From: Sphingomonas aerolata
GTDB lineage: Bacteria; Pseudomonadota; Alphaproteobacteria; Sphingomonadales; Sphingomonadaceae
Assembly (NCBI RefSeq): GCF_003046295.1
Contig: NZ_PZZN01000003.1
Coordinates: 124,001 to 188,000 of the forward strand
Length of the DNA: 64,000 nucleotides
Direction of reading: 5' to 3'
This document shows, piece after piece, positions 9,285 to 20,391 of the stretch. Position 1 is the stretch's first letter. Every line of letters begins with the position of its first letter. Both the position numbers and the translations under genes were made by a program. Under the pieces are notes generated by a model. It did not search any database and was not told the DNA's origin. It saw only the letters and a list, made by a program, of their open reading frames with translations.

Positions 9285-9716
9285 ATGAAGATCTTCACGA
9301 TCGGCTATGAAGCCACCACGATGACGGACTTTCTCGCGGCGCTGACGCGGGCCGGGGTCGAGCGGGTGATCGACGTCCGCGCGCTGCCGCTGTCGCGTCG
9401 GCCGGGCTTCTCGAAGACATCGCTTGCGGCGTCGTTGCGCGAAGCCGAGATCGATTATGCGCATCTGAAGGCGCTGGGGACGCCTAAGCGCGGGCGCGAT
9501 GCGGCCAAGAAGGGGGACGTCGCGACACTGACCGCGGTGTATGACGAACAGCTCGAATTGCCCGAGGCGCAGGCGCAGGCGGCGATCATGCTCGCCCTCG
9601 CAGCGGAGAAGCCGAGCGCGCTGCTGTGTTACGAGCGCGACCCCTGCCATTGCCACCGGACCCTGCTGTTGCAGGCGGTGGGCGAGGGGGCCGAGGTGGT
9701 GGACCTGTTTACGTGA
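9285..9716 (+). CDS. DUF488 domain protein
   Basis: The 143-residue protein starts [20 protein letters not shown] and contains [17 protein letters not shown] and the C-terminal [13 protein letters not shown] motif with clustered Cys and His. All are diagnostic of the DUF488 family. The function of the family is not established; the Cys/His cluster suggests metal or nucleic-acid binding. I chose the ATG at 9285 because it gives the canonical MKIFTIGYE start, 59 bp from the divergent trmFO start. A few upstream in-frame codons are less likely. Confidence 0.88.
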   Translation: MKIFTIGYEATTMTDFLAALTRAGVERVIDVRALPLSRRPGFSKTSLAASLREAEIDYAHLKALGTPKRGRDAAKKGDVATLTAVYDEQLELPEAQAQAAIMLALAAEKPSALLCYERDPCHCHRTLLLQAVGEGAEVVDLFT

Positions 9717-9736
9717 TTTCCGCTCATCCCAGCCCT

Positions 9737-9820
9737 CCGTCATCCTGACGAAAGTCAGGATCCAGAGTTGCTGCGTGCGACGTTCGTGGCTCTGGATCCT
9801 GACTTTCGTCAGGATGACGG
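9737..9820. repeat. Perfect 31-bp inverted repeat with nested hairpins
   Basis: Bases 9737-9767 are the exact reverse complement of 9790-9820, with 22 bases between. Inside each arm is a second, perfect 8-bp hairpin closed by a four-base loop (ATCCTGAC, GAAA, GTCAGGAT in the left arm). The unit starts about 20 bases after the DUF488 stop and resembles the palindromic intergenic elements common in sphingomonads. It could act as a transcript 3'-end structure or be a mobile REP-like unit. The following bases up to 10014 contain no gene, only the SulP leader. Confidence 0.9.
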
Positions 9821-10014
9821 GTTTGAATGGGGCAACGGCTCGGCGTGTTGCAATGCAGCACCCAATCCGCTAGCAGGCCCGCATTCGCTTGGACCCGGTG
9901 CAATTCCGGGTGGCTATTCCGGCCGCCGATCCGCCGGACAACGCAACGACGCCATTGTGAACACCCGCGACCGAAAGCGTCGCCGCGGTTCGTGCGTCCT
10001 ATGCGGACACATCC

Positions 10015-11496
10015 ATGACAATTTCTGCTTTTTCTCGTTACCGCGCCGAGTGGTATAGCGGCCCGACGGCCGCGCGGCGTGACATTCTCGCCGGCATGGT
10101 GGGTACTTTCGCGCTGATCCCCGAAGTTATCGCCTTTTCCTTCGTCGCCGGCATCGATCCCGAAGTCGGCCTGTTCGCCTCGTTCGTGATCGGCATCGTC
10201 ATCGCCCTTGCGGGCGGGCGCCCCGCGATGATCTCTGGCGCGGCGGGCTCGGTCGCGCTGGTCGCTGCCGCGCTCGTTCATGCGCACGGGCTGCAATATC
10301 TCCTCGTCGCGACGATCCTCGCGGGCATGCTCCAGATCGCGTTCGGGCTCGCCAAGCTCGATGTGCTGATGCGCTTCGTCTCGCGCTCGGTCCATGCGGG
10401 CTTCGTCAACGCGCTCGCGATCCTGATCTTCTCGGCGCAGGTGCCGCAGATGGTGGGGGTCAGCTGGCAGGCCTATGCGATGATCGCGGGCGGGCTTGCG
10501 ATCATCTACCTCGTGCCGCGGATCTCAAGTGCGATTCCGTCGCCGCTCATCTGCATCGTCGTGCTGACCGCAATCGCGATGTGGTTTCCGATGCCGCTGA
10601 AGACAGTTGGCGATCTCGGGCGGCTGCCCGATTCGCTGCCATCGTTCGGCTTGCCCGACGTGCCGCTCAGCTGGGATACGCTGCGCATCGTGGCTCCCTA
10701 TGCGCTTGCGATGGCGGCGGTTGGGTTGCTCGAATCGATGATGACCGCGAATGTCGTCGACGAGATGACCGAGACGCGCAGCTCCAAGGCGCGCGAATGC
10801 ACCGGGCTTGGGCTCGCCAACATCGCTGCGGGCGCGTTCGGCGGGATTGCCGGGTGCGGGATGATCGGCCAGACGGTCGGCAATGTCCGCTATGGCGGCA
10901 CCGGACGGCTCTCGACGATGGTCGCCGGCGTGTTCCTGCTCGTGGTGATGGTGCCGTTGCGTCCCTGGGTCGCGCAGGTGCCGGTCGCGGCGCTGGTCGC
11001 GATCATGATCATGGTGTCGATCAGCACCTTTTCCTGGGGATCGCTGCGCGATCTGGTGCGACATCCCAAGGTGTCGAGCGTGGTGATGCTGGCGACGGTC
11101 GTCGTCACCGTTGCGACCCACGACCTGTCGCTCGGCGTCGGAGTGGGCGTGCTGCTGAGCGGCGTGTTCTTCGCGTGGAAGGTCACGCGGATGATGGACG
11201 TGACGGTCGAGTACGACGCGGCGAGCGATACGCGCATCTACAGCGTGACGGGGCAGGTGTTCTTTGCCAGCGCGGATATCTTCGCGGACCGGTTCGACCT
11301 GCGCGAAGAGGCCAAGCATGTGCGGATCGACCTGACGGGCGCGCATCTCTGGGACGTGACCGCTGTTGGCGTGCTCGACGATGTGGTTGCCAAGCTGCGG
11401 CGGCAAGGTGCGGTGGTCGAGGTCGTCGGGCTGAACCAGGCAAGTGCGGTGCTGGTCGACCGGCATGCGCCGTTGATGCGCGATTTGGCGGCGTGA
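10015..11496 (+). CDS. SulP-family inorganic anion transporter with STAS domain
   Basis: The 493-residue inner-membrane protein has the SulP core: RRDILAGMVGTFALIPEVIA at the start, SFVAGIDPEVGLFASF, ISGAAGSVALVAAALV, and later GGIAGCGMIGQTVGNVRYGG. Ten or more hydrophobic helices are visible. Residues from about 400 form a cytoplasmic STAS domain (VTGQVFFASADIF, VRIDLTGAHLWDVTAVGVLD). Family members move sulfate, bicarbonate or other anions, usually with sodium or protons. The sequence does not show which, and no sulfate-assimilation or carbonic anhydrase gene is adjacent. It is preceded by a 194-base leader after the 9.7-kb repeat and is convergent with the DUF952 gene. Confidence 0.92.
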   Translation: MTISAFSRYRAEWYSGPTAARRDILAGMVGTFALIPEVIAFSFVAGIDPEVGLFASFVIGIVIALAGGRPAMISGAAGSVALVAAALVHAHGLQYLLVATILAGMLQIAFGLAKLDVLMRFVSRSVHAGFVNALAILIFSAQVPQMVGVSWQAYAMIAGGLAIIYLVPRISSAIPSPLICIVVLTAIAMWFPMPLKTVGDLGRLPDSLPSFGLPDVPLSWDTLRIVAPYALAMAAVGLLESMMTANVVDEMTETRSSKARECTGLGLANIAAGAFGGIAGCGMIGQTVGNVRYGGTGRLSTMVAGVFLLVVMVPLRPWVAQVPVAALVAIMIMVSISTFSWGSLRDLVRHPKVSSVVMLATVVVTVATHDLSLGVGVGVLLSGVFFAWKVTRMMDVTVEYDAASDTRIYSVTGQVFFASADIFADRFDLREEAKHVRIDLTGAHLWDVTAVGVLDDVVAKLRRQGAVVEVVGLNQASAVLVDRHAPLMRDLAA

Positions 11497-11563
11497 TCGG
11501 GTAGCGGGGGGCGGATAAACGACGGTCGTCGTTGCCGCCCCCTCCGTCACACTTTGCCTGCCA

Positions 11564-11583
11564 CCTCCCCCTGGCGGGGGAGG
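11564..11583. terminator. GC stem-loop between convergent sulP and DUF952
   Basis: CCTCCCCC at 11564-11571 pairs perfectly with GGGGGAGG at 11576-11583 across a TGGC loop. It sits between the ends of two converging genes, so a bidirectional termination or transcript-end role is likely. There is no U-tract. The same sequence style recurs as an intergenic palindrome in sphingomonads. Confidence 0.45.
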
Positions 11584-11595
11584 ATGGTCAGGGCT

Positions 11596-11942
11596 TTAGC
11601 CAGCTACGGGAAGCTTCACCTGGCCAGCATCGTCGCGTTCGAGCGGGCTGTAGGACAGCACCGTCTCGAGCAGGAGCGGACCGTTATAGATGTGCGGGAA
11701 GAGCTGGCCGCCGCGCGACTCTTCCCATGTCACGTCGTCGCCGATCGCTTCGAGATCGACTGCGGCGACGTACAGGTCGGACTGGCCGGTGAAATGCTTG
11801 TCGACCGTCTCGGTCAGCTGCGCCGCGGTCGACAGGTGAATATACCCATCGGCCAGATCGACCGGCGCGCCGGCGAAGCTGCCGCTTTCCAGCGACGCCA
11901 GCTGCTCGCCCGTCAGCACCTTGTAGGCGATAGGGTCGCGGC

Positions 11943-11946
<4 letters not shown>
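11596..11946 (-). CDS. DUF952 family protein
   Basis: The 116-residue protein contains AYKVLTGEQLASLES, DGYIHLSTAAQLTETVDKHF and GGQLFPHIYNGPL, the three conserved blocks of DUF952. Members are small cytosolic proteins of unknown function, some described as related to glutathione S-transferase C-terminal regions. Its ATG overlaps the gyrA stop by 4 bp (ATGA), so it is co-translated with gyrA. That association is likely incidental rather than functional. Confidence 0.88.
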
Positions 11947-14723
<2,777 letters not shown>

Positions 14724-14790
14724 ATCTGAAGGCTTTCGGCTTGTTTCGGTACGATGACACACCTTAGCCGAGGGGGGACCACCTTACTAC

Positions 14791-14814
14791 CCCCGCGCAC
14801 GCGTACGCGCGGGG
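14791..14814. repeat. Intergenic GC palindrome upstream of gyrA
   Basis: CCCCGCGC at 14791-14798 and GCGCGGGG at 14807-14814 form a perfect 8-bp stem with an eight-base loop. It lies in the 198-bp gap between the gyrA start and the SDR gene end. Both genes are on the minus strand, so it could terminate nothing obvious and instead lies in the promoter or leader zone of gyrA. Confidence 0.6.
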
Positions 14815-14864
14815 AGAGGAGAGGTTTCATCGGTATTTGCGGGTGGTTGTGGGTTGTCGGCGCG

Positions 14865-14896
14865 ATGCGCCATGCCAGCTTTCGCCGGGGTGACGG
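14865..14896. repeat. Degenerate half-copy of a sphingomonad palindromic repeat
   Basis: On the minus strand this segment reads CCGTCACCCCGGCGAAAGCT and onwards. It has the same layout as one arm of the 9737-9820 element (CGTCA, then a stem, GAAA, stem), but there is no second arm nearby. I read it as a solitary or decayed unit of that repeat type. Confidence 0.45.
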
Positions 14897-14921
14897 ACCT
14901 TGGGGCGGGCGAAGGCCCGGG

Positions 14922-15608
14922 TCAGGGGGTAATCTCGACCCCGTCCCAGGCGAACAGCTTCCCGCTGTCGGGCGCGCGGAGGCCGTCGATCACGTCGAGC
15001 AGCTGGACCGCCGCCCGGTCCGGCTTGAACAGCGTGCCGGGCGTCACATTGCCCTGGAACGGCTGCGACAGACCGGTGTCGACCGTACCCGGATGAAGCC
15101 CGACGACGATGCCGCTCGAGTTGCGCCGCTTGTCCTCGATCGCGATCGTCCGGACGAGCTGGTTGAGCGCCGCCTTCGACGCGCGATAGCCGTACCAGCC
15201 GCCGAGCTTGTTGTCGCCGATGCTGCCGACCCGCGCCGAGAGGACTGCGAACACGATCCGCCCCGTCTTGGGCATCGTCGGCAGGAAATGCTTGGCGACC
15301 AAAGCGGGACCGATCGCGTTGATCGCGAAGTTGCGCGCCATCCACACCGGATCGAGATCGCGCATCGCCTTTTCAGGCCCCTTGTCGCCCGCATGGAGCA
15401 GGCCCGTTGCGACGATCACGAGCGTCGGCGACCCGATCTTCGTCGCCGCAGCAGAGATGCTCGCTTCATCCTCCAGGTCCAGATGGCGATCGCCATCGGC
15501 CGATCGCGAGAAGCCGTGGACGGCATCGAACGTGCCCTCGTCGCGCAGCGCCTCTTCCAGCGCCTTGCCGATCCCGCCCGAGGCGCCGATGACGACCGCG
15601 CTGCTCAT
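14922..15608 (-). CDS. Short-chain dehydrogenase/reductase (C-factor-like)
   Basis: The 228-residue protein starts MSSAVVIGASGGIGKALEEA, a dinucleotide-binding glycine motif. It has the SDR active-site pattern YGYRASKAALNQL, with the catalytic Tyr and Lys, after a SARVGSIGDNK serine strand. The PGTVDTGLS segment is typical of CsgA/C-factor-like SDRs, whose substrates are mostly unknown. Its ATG overlaps the yaaA stop by 4 bp, so the two form a coupled pair. The ORF has six more codons upstream, but the ATG at 15608 gives the normal spacing to the glycine motif. Confidence 0.88.
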   Translation of the reverse strand: MSSAVVIGASGGIGKALEEALRDEGTFDAVHGFSRSADGDRHLDLEDEASISAAATKIGSPTLVIVATGLLHAGDKGPEKAMRDLDPVWMARNFAINAIGPALVAKHFLPTMPKTGRIVFAVLSARVGSIGDNKLGGWYGYRASKAALNQLVRTIAIEDKRRNSSGIVVGLHPGTVDTGLSQPFQGNVTPGTLFKPDRAAVQLLDVIDGLRAPDSGKLFAWDGVEITP

Positions 15609-16354
15609 CGGCGCACGAACCGCCACTGCGCGTCGGTGCTGGCAGCCGCGTCATAGGCATAGCCGTCGGTGTCGAAGCCCTTCATCCCCTCGATATCGTC
15701 GATGCGGTGCTCGAGCATCCAGCGCGCCGCCATCCCGCGTGCCTTCTTGGCGTGGGAGCTGACGAATTTCTGGGCCTCCCCCTCGCGAAAATCGAACGCG
15801 ACGACGCGGATCCCGGCGGGCAGCTTGCCATCGGCTGCCGCCCAATATTCCTGGCTGGCGAGATTAAGGATCGTCTCGGAGCCTTCGGCCGCCACGTCTT
15901 CGGCCAGAAGCTTTGCGATCCGGTCGCGCCACCAGTCGGTCAGCTTCTTCTGACGGGGTGCCCAGCGCGTCCCCATTTCGAGCCGATAGGGGCGCATCGC
16001 GTCGAGCGGACGGAGCAGGCCGTAAAGACCCGACAGCATGCGCAGATGATCCTGCGCATAGTCCACCGCCGCCTCGTCGAGCGTCTTCGCGTCGAGTCCG
16101 GTATAGACGTCACCCGCGAACGCAAACATCGCAGGGCGTTCGGGCAGCGTGTCGAAATCGCCGAACCGGTCGGCATTAAGCTTCGCGAGCGCCGGAGAGA
16201 TGTGCATCAGCTCGCTCAGCCGCTTCTGCGTCAGATGCGCCGCCGCATGCGCGAGCGTCGTCGCCTCGTCGGCGAACCGCGGCCGGGTGGGGGTGACGGG
16301 GGGCAGGGCGGTCTCATAGTCGAGCGTCTTGGCGGGCGAGAGGACGGCGATCAT
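15605..16354 (-). CDS. yaaA: Peroxide stress protein YaaA
   Basis: The 249-residue product begins MIAVLSPAKTLDYE and contains LRMLSGLYGLLRPLD, MRPYRLEMGT and the helix-hairpin-like KFVSSHAKKARGMAARW motif, all signatures of the YaaA/DUF328 family. In E. coli YaaA lowers free iron under peroxide stress and binds DNA. The ATG at 16354 is preferred over a GTG three codons upstream because family members begin with M-I/L-x-V-x-SPAKT. It is the first gene of a pair with the SDR and is divergent from the exported protein at 16518. Confidence 0.93.
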   Translation of the reverse strand: MIAVLSPAKTLDYETALPPVTPTRPRFADEATTLAHAAAHLTQKRLSELMHISPALAKLNADRFGDFDTLPERPAMFAFAGDVYTGLDAKTLDEAAVDYAQDHLRMLSGLYGLLRPLDAMRPYRLEMGTRWAPRQKKLTDWWRDRIAKLLAEDVAAEGSETILNLASQEYWAAADGKLPAGIRVVAFDFREGEAQKFVSSHAKKARGMAARWMLEHRIDDIEGMKGFDTDGYAYDAAASTDAQWRFVRR

Positions 16355-16448
16355 GCGGGTCACCTAGCCGTGCAACCCGGCGCGTTCAATCGGCGTTCAG
16401 TGCGCGGGACACATAAGGCGTGTCTTCAACCTGATTCCCGCTGCTTGC

Positions 16449-16477
16449 TTGAACGCAATCGGCCACACCCATATAGC
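16449..16477 (+). promoter_or_regulatory. Candidate sigma-70 promoter for the exported protein at 16518
   Basis: TTGAAC at 16449-16454 and TATAGC at 16472-16477 are 17 bases apart and end 40 bases before the ATG. Spacing and both hexamers are good matches; this is the most convincing promoter-like pair I found in the window. Confidence 0.5.
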
Positions 16478-16517
16478 GTCGCGCCAAGTCGCAGATACGC
16501 ACGAGGAGAGTTCCCGC

Positions 16518-17810
16518 ATGAAGACCATTTCGAAACTCGCACTGGCCGCGGTGCTCGCCACCGGGGTGAGCGGCATGGCACTAAGCGTTCCGGCCATGGC
16601 CAAGGACAAGAAGGAAGAGGCCAAGGGCGGTCTCAAGCTGAGCCCCGAGGTCCTGAAGGCCGCGCAGGTCGCACAGCCCGCAATCGCCGCGAAGGATTTC
16701 GCCACCGCAGAGCCCGCGCTCGCGCAGATCGACGCAGCCGCGAAGACCGACGACGACAAATATATCGGCGCCGCGCTGCGCTATGATCTGGAACAGCAGA
16801 AGCTGGCCGCCGCACAGGCCGCCAACCCCAATGCTCCGATCAACGAGACGGTCCTGGCGGGGCCGCTCGACGTGCTGATCGCCAATCCGAGCACGCCTGC
16901 CGACATGCGCGGGCGCTACACCTATCGTCGCGGCGCGCTCGCGTTCAACGGCAAGCAGTATCCGGTCGCGATCCAGTATTTCCAGAAGGCCAAGGCGCTC
17001 GGCTTCACCGATCCCAACCTCGACCTCCAGATCGTCAAGGCGAAGATGGAAAGCGGCGACGTGAAGAGCGGCCTCGCCGATCTCGACGCGTCGGTGACGG
17101 CATCGACCGCGGCCGGTCAGAAGGCACCCGAGGATTTCTATCGCTATGCGATCAGCAAGGCCAACGCCGCCAAGCTGAAGCCCGAGACCTTTGCCTGGCT
17201 GCAGAAATACGCGGTCGCCTATCCGTCGCCCAAGACGTGGCGCGACGTGATCGTGACGTTCGGCCTTCAGCAGAACGGCGTCGTCACGCTCGACGAGACG
17301 CAGAAGATCGACCTGTTCCGGCTGATGCGCCAGACCAAGTCGCTCGCCGATCAGAACGACTATCTGGAATATGCCGACAGCGTGAACCGTCGCGGTCTGC
17401 CGAGCGAAGCGCAGGCCGTGCTCAAGGAAGGCATGGCTGCGGGCAAGATCCCTGCGACCAACACCATGGCGAAGACCCTGTTGGCGGATACCGGCACGGC
17501 GATCCGCAACGACGGCCCCCTGTCCGGGCTCGAGAAGAAGGCTGCGAGCAACGCCGATGGCAAGCTGGCTGCCGGCACCGCTGACGCCTATCTGGGTCAG
17601 GACAATTACGCCAAGGCGATCGAACTCTATCGCCTCGCGCTCAGCAAGGGCGGCGTGAATGCCGACGACGTCAACCTGCATCTCGGCATTGCGCAGGCGA
17701 AGTCGGGCGACAAGGCTGGTGCCGCGACCTCGTTCGCAGCGGTGAAGACCACGCCGCGTCTGGAGACGGCGCAGCTCTGGACGGCCTGGATGAACGCTCC
17801 CGCCGCCTGA
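16518..17810 (+). CDS. Exported helical-repeat (TPR-like) protein of unknown function
   Basis: The 430-residue protein has a classical signal peptide (MKTISKLALAAVLATGVSGM, with cleavage expected after VPAMA at about residue 28), followed by a Lys/Glu-rich stretch. The mature part is almost wholly helical and Ala-rich, with recurrent patterns such as FATAEPALAQIDA, YPVAIQYFQKAKALG, YAKAIELYRLALSKGG and DVNLHLGIAQAKSG. These look like tetratricopeptide repeats that bind partners. The start follows GAGGAGAG at 16503-16510. It stands alone between a candidate promoter and a strong terminator, so it is a monocistronic and probably well-expressed periplasmic protein. I do not recognise a named family. 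Confidence 0.8.
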   Translation: MKTISKLALAAVLATGVSGMALSVPAMAKDKKEEAKGGLKLSPEVLKAAQVAQPAIAAKDFATAEPALAQIDAAAKTDDDKYIGAALRYDLEQQKLAAAQAANPNAPINETVLAGPLDVLIANPSTPADMRGRYTYRRGALAFNGKQYPVAIQYFQKAKALGFTDPNLDLQIVKAKMESGDVKSGLADLDASVTASTAAGQKAPEDFYRYAISKANAAKLKPETFAWLQKYAVAYPSPKTWRDVIVTFGLQQNGVVTLDETQKIDLFRLMRQTKSLADQNDYLEYADSVNRRGLPSEAQAVLKEGMAAGKIPATNTMAKTLLADTGTAIRNDGPLSGLEKKAASNADGKLAAGTADAYLGQDNYAKAIELYRLALSKGGVNADDVNLHLGIAQAKSGDKAGAATSFAAVKTTPRLETAQLWTAWMNAPAA

Positions 17811-17828
17811 GCGGGTGGCAGGAATGGG

Positions 17829-17862
17829 AAAGGGGGCGGCAGCGATGCCGTCCCCTTTTTTT
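17829..17862 (+). terminator. Strong intrinsic terminator
   Basis: A stem of GGGG plus a G-T wobble plus CGGCA pairs with TGCCG and CCCC across a short GCGA loop, flanked by AAA on the left and seven T on the right. It lies 18 bases after the stop of the exported repeat protein. The A-tract before the stem could allow weaker use from the other strand for the Lrp-type gene. Confidence 0.88.
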
Positions 17863-17910
17863 GTGCCCCGCGTCGGAGGGGGCGCCGCGGATGCGGCGTT
17901 GAGCTTGAGC

Positions 17911-18378
17911 CTAGTCGAGCGTGACGGGAATGCCGGACAGCGCCTTGGCGGTGCGGATCGTCAGCGAGGTCTTCACGCTGGCGACATTGGGGGCGGGGGT
18001 CAGGTGCGTGGTCAGGATTTCCTGGAAGCTCTTCAGGTCGGCGGCGACGATCTTCAGGATGAAGTCGATCTCGCCGTTGAGCATGTGGCACTCGCGGATC
18101 TCGGGGATGTCGGCGATGTGCGTTTCGAACGCGGCAAGGTCGTGCTCGGCCTGGCTGCGCAAACTGACCATCGCGAAGACGGTGATCGGGAAGCCAAGGC
18201 GGCCGGCGTCGAGGTCGGCATGATAGCCGCGGATCGCGCCCGCTTCTTCCAGCGCTCGGACGCGGCGCAGGCATGGCGGCGCGGTCAGCCCGACCTGGTC
18301 TGCTAGGTCGACATTGGTCATCCGACCGTCGGCCTGCAGAAGCGACAGGATCTGACGATCGATCCGGTCAAAACTCAT
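17911..18378 (-). CDS. Lrp/AsnC-family transcriptional regulator
   Basis: The 155-residue protein starts MSFDRIDRQILSLLQADGRM, followed by the helix-turn-helix TNVDLADQVGLTAPPCLRRV (residues 21-40) and the RYG-type linker GAIRGYHADLD. The C-terminal RAM ligand-binding domain has the usual CHMLNGEIDFILKI strand. Lrp/AsnC proteins form octamers that sense amino acids or similar metabolites. The target genes are unknown, since neither neighbour is an amino-acid gene. It is divergent from the kinase operon across 195 bp, which could hold its operators. Confidence 0.94.
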   Translation of the reverse strand: MSFDRIDRQILSLLQADGRMTNVDLADQVGLTAPPCLRRVRALEEAGAIRGYHADLDAGRLGFPITVFAMVSLRSQAEHDLAAFETHIADIPEIRECHMLNGEIDFILKIVAADLKSFQEILTTHLTPAPNVASVKTSLTIRTAKALSGIPVTLD

Positions 18379-18573
18379 TACGTGTAACTCCCATGAAACG
18401 CGTCAAACACGGCGATCGACCCTCCATAGCGATAAGATTGTTGCGGCGAAACGCAATTGTCCCACATCGCCACGGCATAACCATGCATGCCAATTCTGTT
18501 GTTCCTTCCAAGGCCGCCTCAGGGTATGACACCTTGATGACGCAGGCGGTGCAGCGTCCATTCGGGGAACTCC

Positions 18574-20391
18574 GTGCGCTTCGACGACAGCCTGAAGACC
18601 GTGCTATCTGCCGACATGGCCACGGATTTCGGTGCTCAATCGGCGTGGCGTCAGATGGTCGACCTGATCGGACGCGGGCGTAGCCCGGCCGATGCTGAGT
18701 CGCTGGCCCGGTTGCAGGCGCTGCGCAAGCTGGTCCCGGACACGGTTCGCGCGGCAAGTGCACGCGCGCTGGCGTTCGCGAAGCCCGATGTCGCACTGGT
18801 AAGGTTCTTTGCCGAAGACACCTTGGCGATCGCCGCCCCCGTGTTGCGGACCGCGATGCTGCCTGCGGATGACTGGCTTGCTCTGCTGCCTCAGCTGACC
18901 CCGGCGGGTCGATCCGTTCTGCGGCATCGGAAAGATCTGCCCGACCCCGTCTGTCGCGGTCTTGAGAGTTTCGGATCGACTGATTTCGTCCTCGCGCATC
19001 ATCCGGCGCCGTCCGACGTTGCTCCCGCAATCAACCCCGGCGGGCAGGCGGAGCCTCCGGCCGATGACGCCGTGCCCGCACCGGTCGTCGAGGCTCCAGC
19101 GGAATCGCCGTCCTGTCCGACCATGCCGCACACCGCGTCGGCCTTTGTCACGCTCGGCGCGATCGCGCGCGGTCTGCCGGTCGTGGCCGAAGCGCTGCGT
19201 CACGCGGCGGTACCGGCGATCGACGCCGCGCCCGAGCCCGTCGCGAAGCCTGAGCGGTTCGAGATTTCCGACCTCGTCAAGCGGATCGACGCGTTCAATC
19301 GCGACCGGATCGTGCCTGACGCGACGGACTTTGCCGCGGAGGTTGCTGACAGCTTCCGCTACGAAACCGATCCGACGGGCGTGATCCGCTGGGTCGACGG
19401 CGTGTCGCGCACGGCGCTGGTTGGCGCCTCGCTGGCCTATGCCGCCGTTCAGGGTGAGGTTCAGATCGACGGAGTCGCGGCAGGCGCCTACCGGCGGCGC
19501 TCCGCTTTCGATGCGGCGCGGCTCCAGATCGGTGGTTTGTCGAGCGCTGCCGGTGCATGGCGTATTTCGGGTGTCCCGGCCTTCGATCCCGCATCGGGGC
19601 GGTTTACCGGGTTTCGCGGCACCGCGCGCCGGCCGCGCCGCGACGAGGTCGCGTCGCTCGGGGAGCCGTTGGCCGCGCCCAAGTCGCCGGTTTCCGATTC
19701 GCTGCGGCAACTCGTGCACGAGCTGCGCACGCCGACCAATGCGATTGCGGGCTTCGCCGAACTGATCGAGACCGAATTGCTCGGCCCGGTCCCGGCAACC
19801 TATCGCGAGCGCGCGGCGATGATCCGGAGCCAGGCGTCCGAACTGCTGGCCGCGATCGAGGATCTGGATACCGCGGCACGGATCGAAGGCGATGCGCTCG
19901 AGCTGCGCCCGACGATCGTGCCGGTCCTGCCGTTGCTCGATGGCGTGGTGCGTGACCTCGCGCCGCTGGCGGCGTTGCGCGGCGCCCAGGTCGTCATCGA
20001 TCCGTCGGCGGCCCATTGCGACATCGCCGGTGACGACCTCGCGGTCGAACGGCTGGTGGGGCGCCTGCTGGCGACCCTCGTATCGGCCTGCAGCGCGGAC
20101 GAGATGCTGATGGTCGCGGTCCTGTGCTGCGGCGATACGGTGGCGCTGCGCTTCGATCGGCCTCGCGCGATGGCGGTGCACGACACGAACATCCTGCTGA
20201 GCATCGACAACGACCGCGGTCACGAGTGCGATGGCGCCCCGTTGCTGGGCACCGGATTTGCGCTGCGGCTTGCGCAGAATTTTGCGGTCGAACTGGGTGG
20301 GCACATGGCGTTCGAGTCCGAACATATCATCCTCACGCTACCTGCCGTCGCGGCCGAACGGATGGAGCGCGTTCTCGACCGGTTTCGGTGA
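18574..20391 (+). CDS. Histidine-kinase-like protein with degenerate ATP-binding domain
   Basis: The 605-residue protein has an Ala-rich N-terminal helical region, a Pro/Ala linker (about 145-180) and a PAS-like segment (DPTGVIRWVDGVSR, about 266-279). A clear HisKA box follows (LRQLVHELRTPTNAIAGFAE), with the phospho-accepting His at 382. The ATPase region after it lacks a recognisable N-box asparagine cluster and the DxGxG G1 box; only a G2-like LGTGFALRLAQNFAVELGGH remains. It may therefore be a phosphotransfer or scaffold protein rather than an autophosphorylating kinase. No membrane segment is seen. I chose the GTG at 18574 after GGGGAAC; an ATG 14 codons on is an alternative. Its stop overlaps the next GTG by 4 bp. 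Confidence 0.82.
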   Translation: MRFDDSLKTVLSADMATDFGAQSAWRQMVDLIGRGRSPADAESLARLQALRKLVPDTVRAASARALAFAKPDVALVRFFAEDTLAIAAPVLRTAMLPADDWLALLPQLTPAGRSVLRHRKDLPDPVCRGLESFGSTDFVLAHHPAPSDVAPAINPGGQAEPPADDAVPAPVVEAPAESPSCPTMPHTASAFVTLGAIARGLPVVAEALRHAAVPAIDAAPEPVAKPERFEISDLVKRIDAFNRDRIVPDATDFAAEVADSFRYETDPTGVIRWVDGVSRTALVGASLAYAAVQGEVQIDGVAAGAYRRRSAFDAARLQIGGLSSAAGAWRISGVPAFDPASGRFTGFRGTARRPRRDEVASLGEPLAAPKSPVSDSLRQLVHELRTPTNAIAGFAELIETELLGPVPATYRERAAMIRSQASELLAAIEDLDTAARIEGDALELRPTIVPVLPLLDGVVRDLAPLAALRGAQVVIDPSAAHCDIAGDDLAVERLVGRLLATLVSACSADEMLMVAVLCCGDTVALRFDRPRAMAVHDTNILLSIDNDRGHECDGAPLLGTGFALRLAQNFAVELGGHMAFESEHIILTLPAVAAERMERVLDRFR

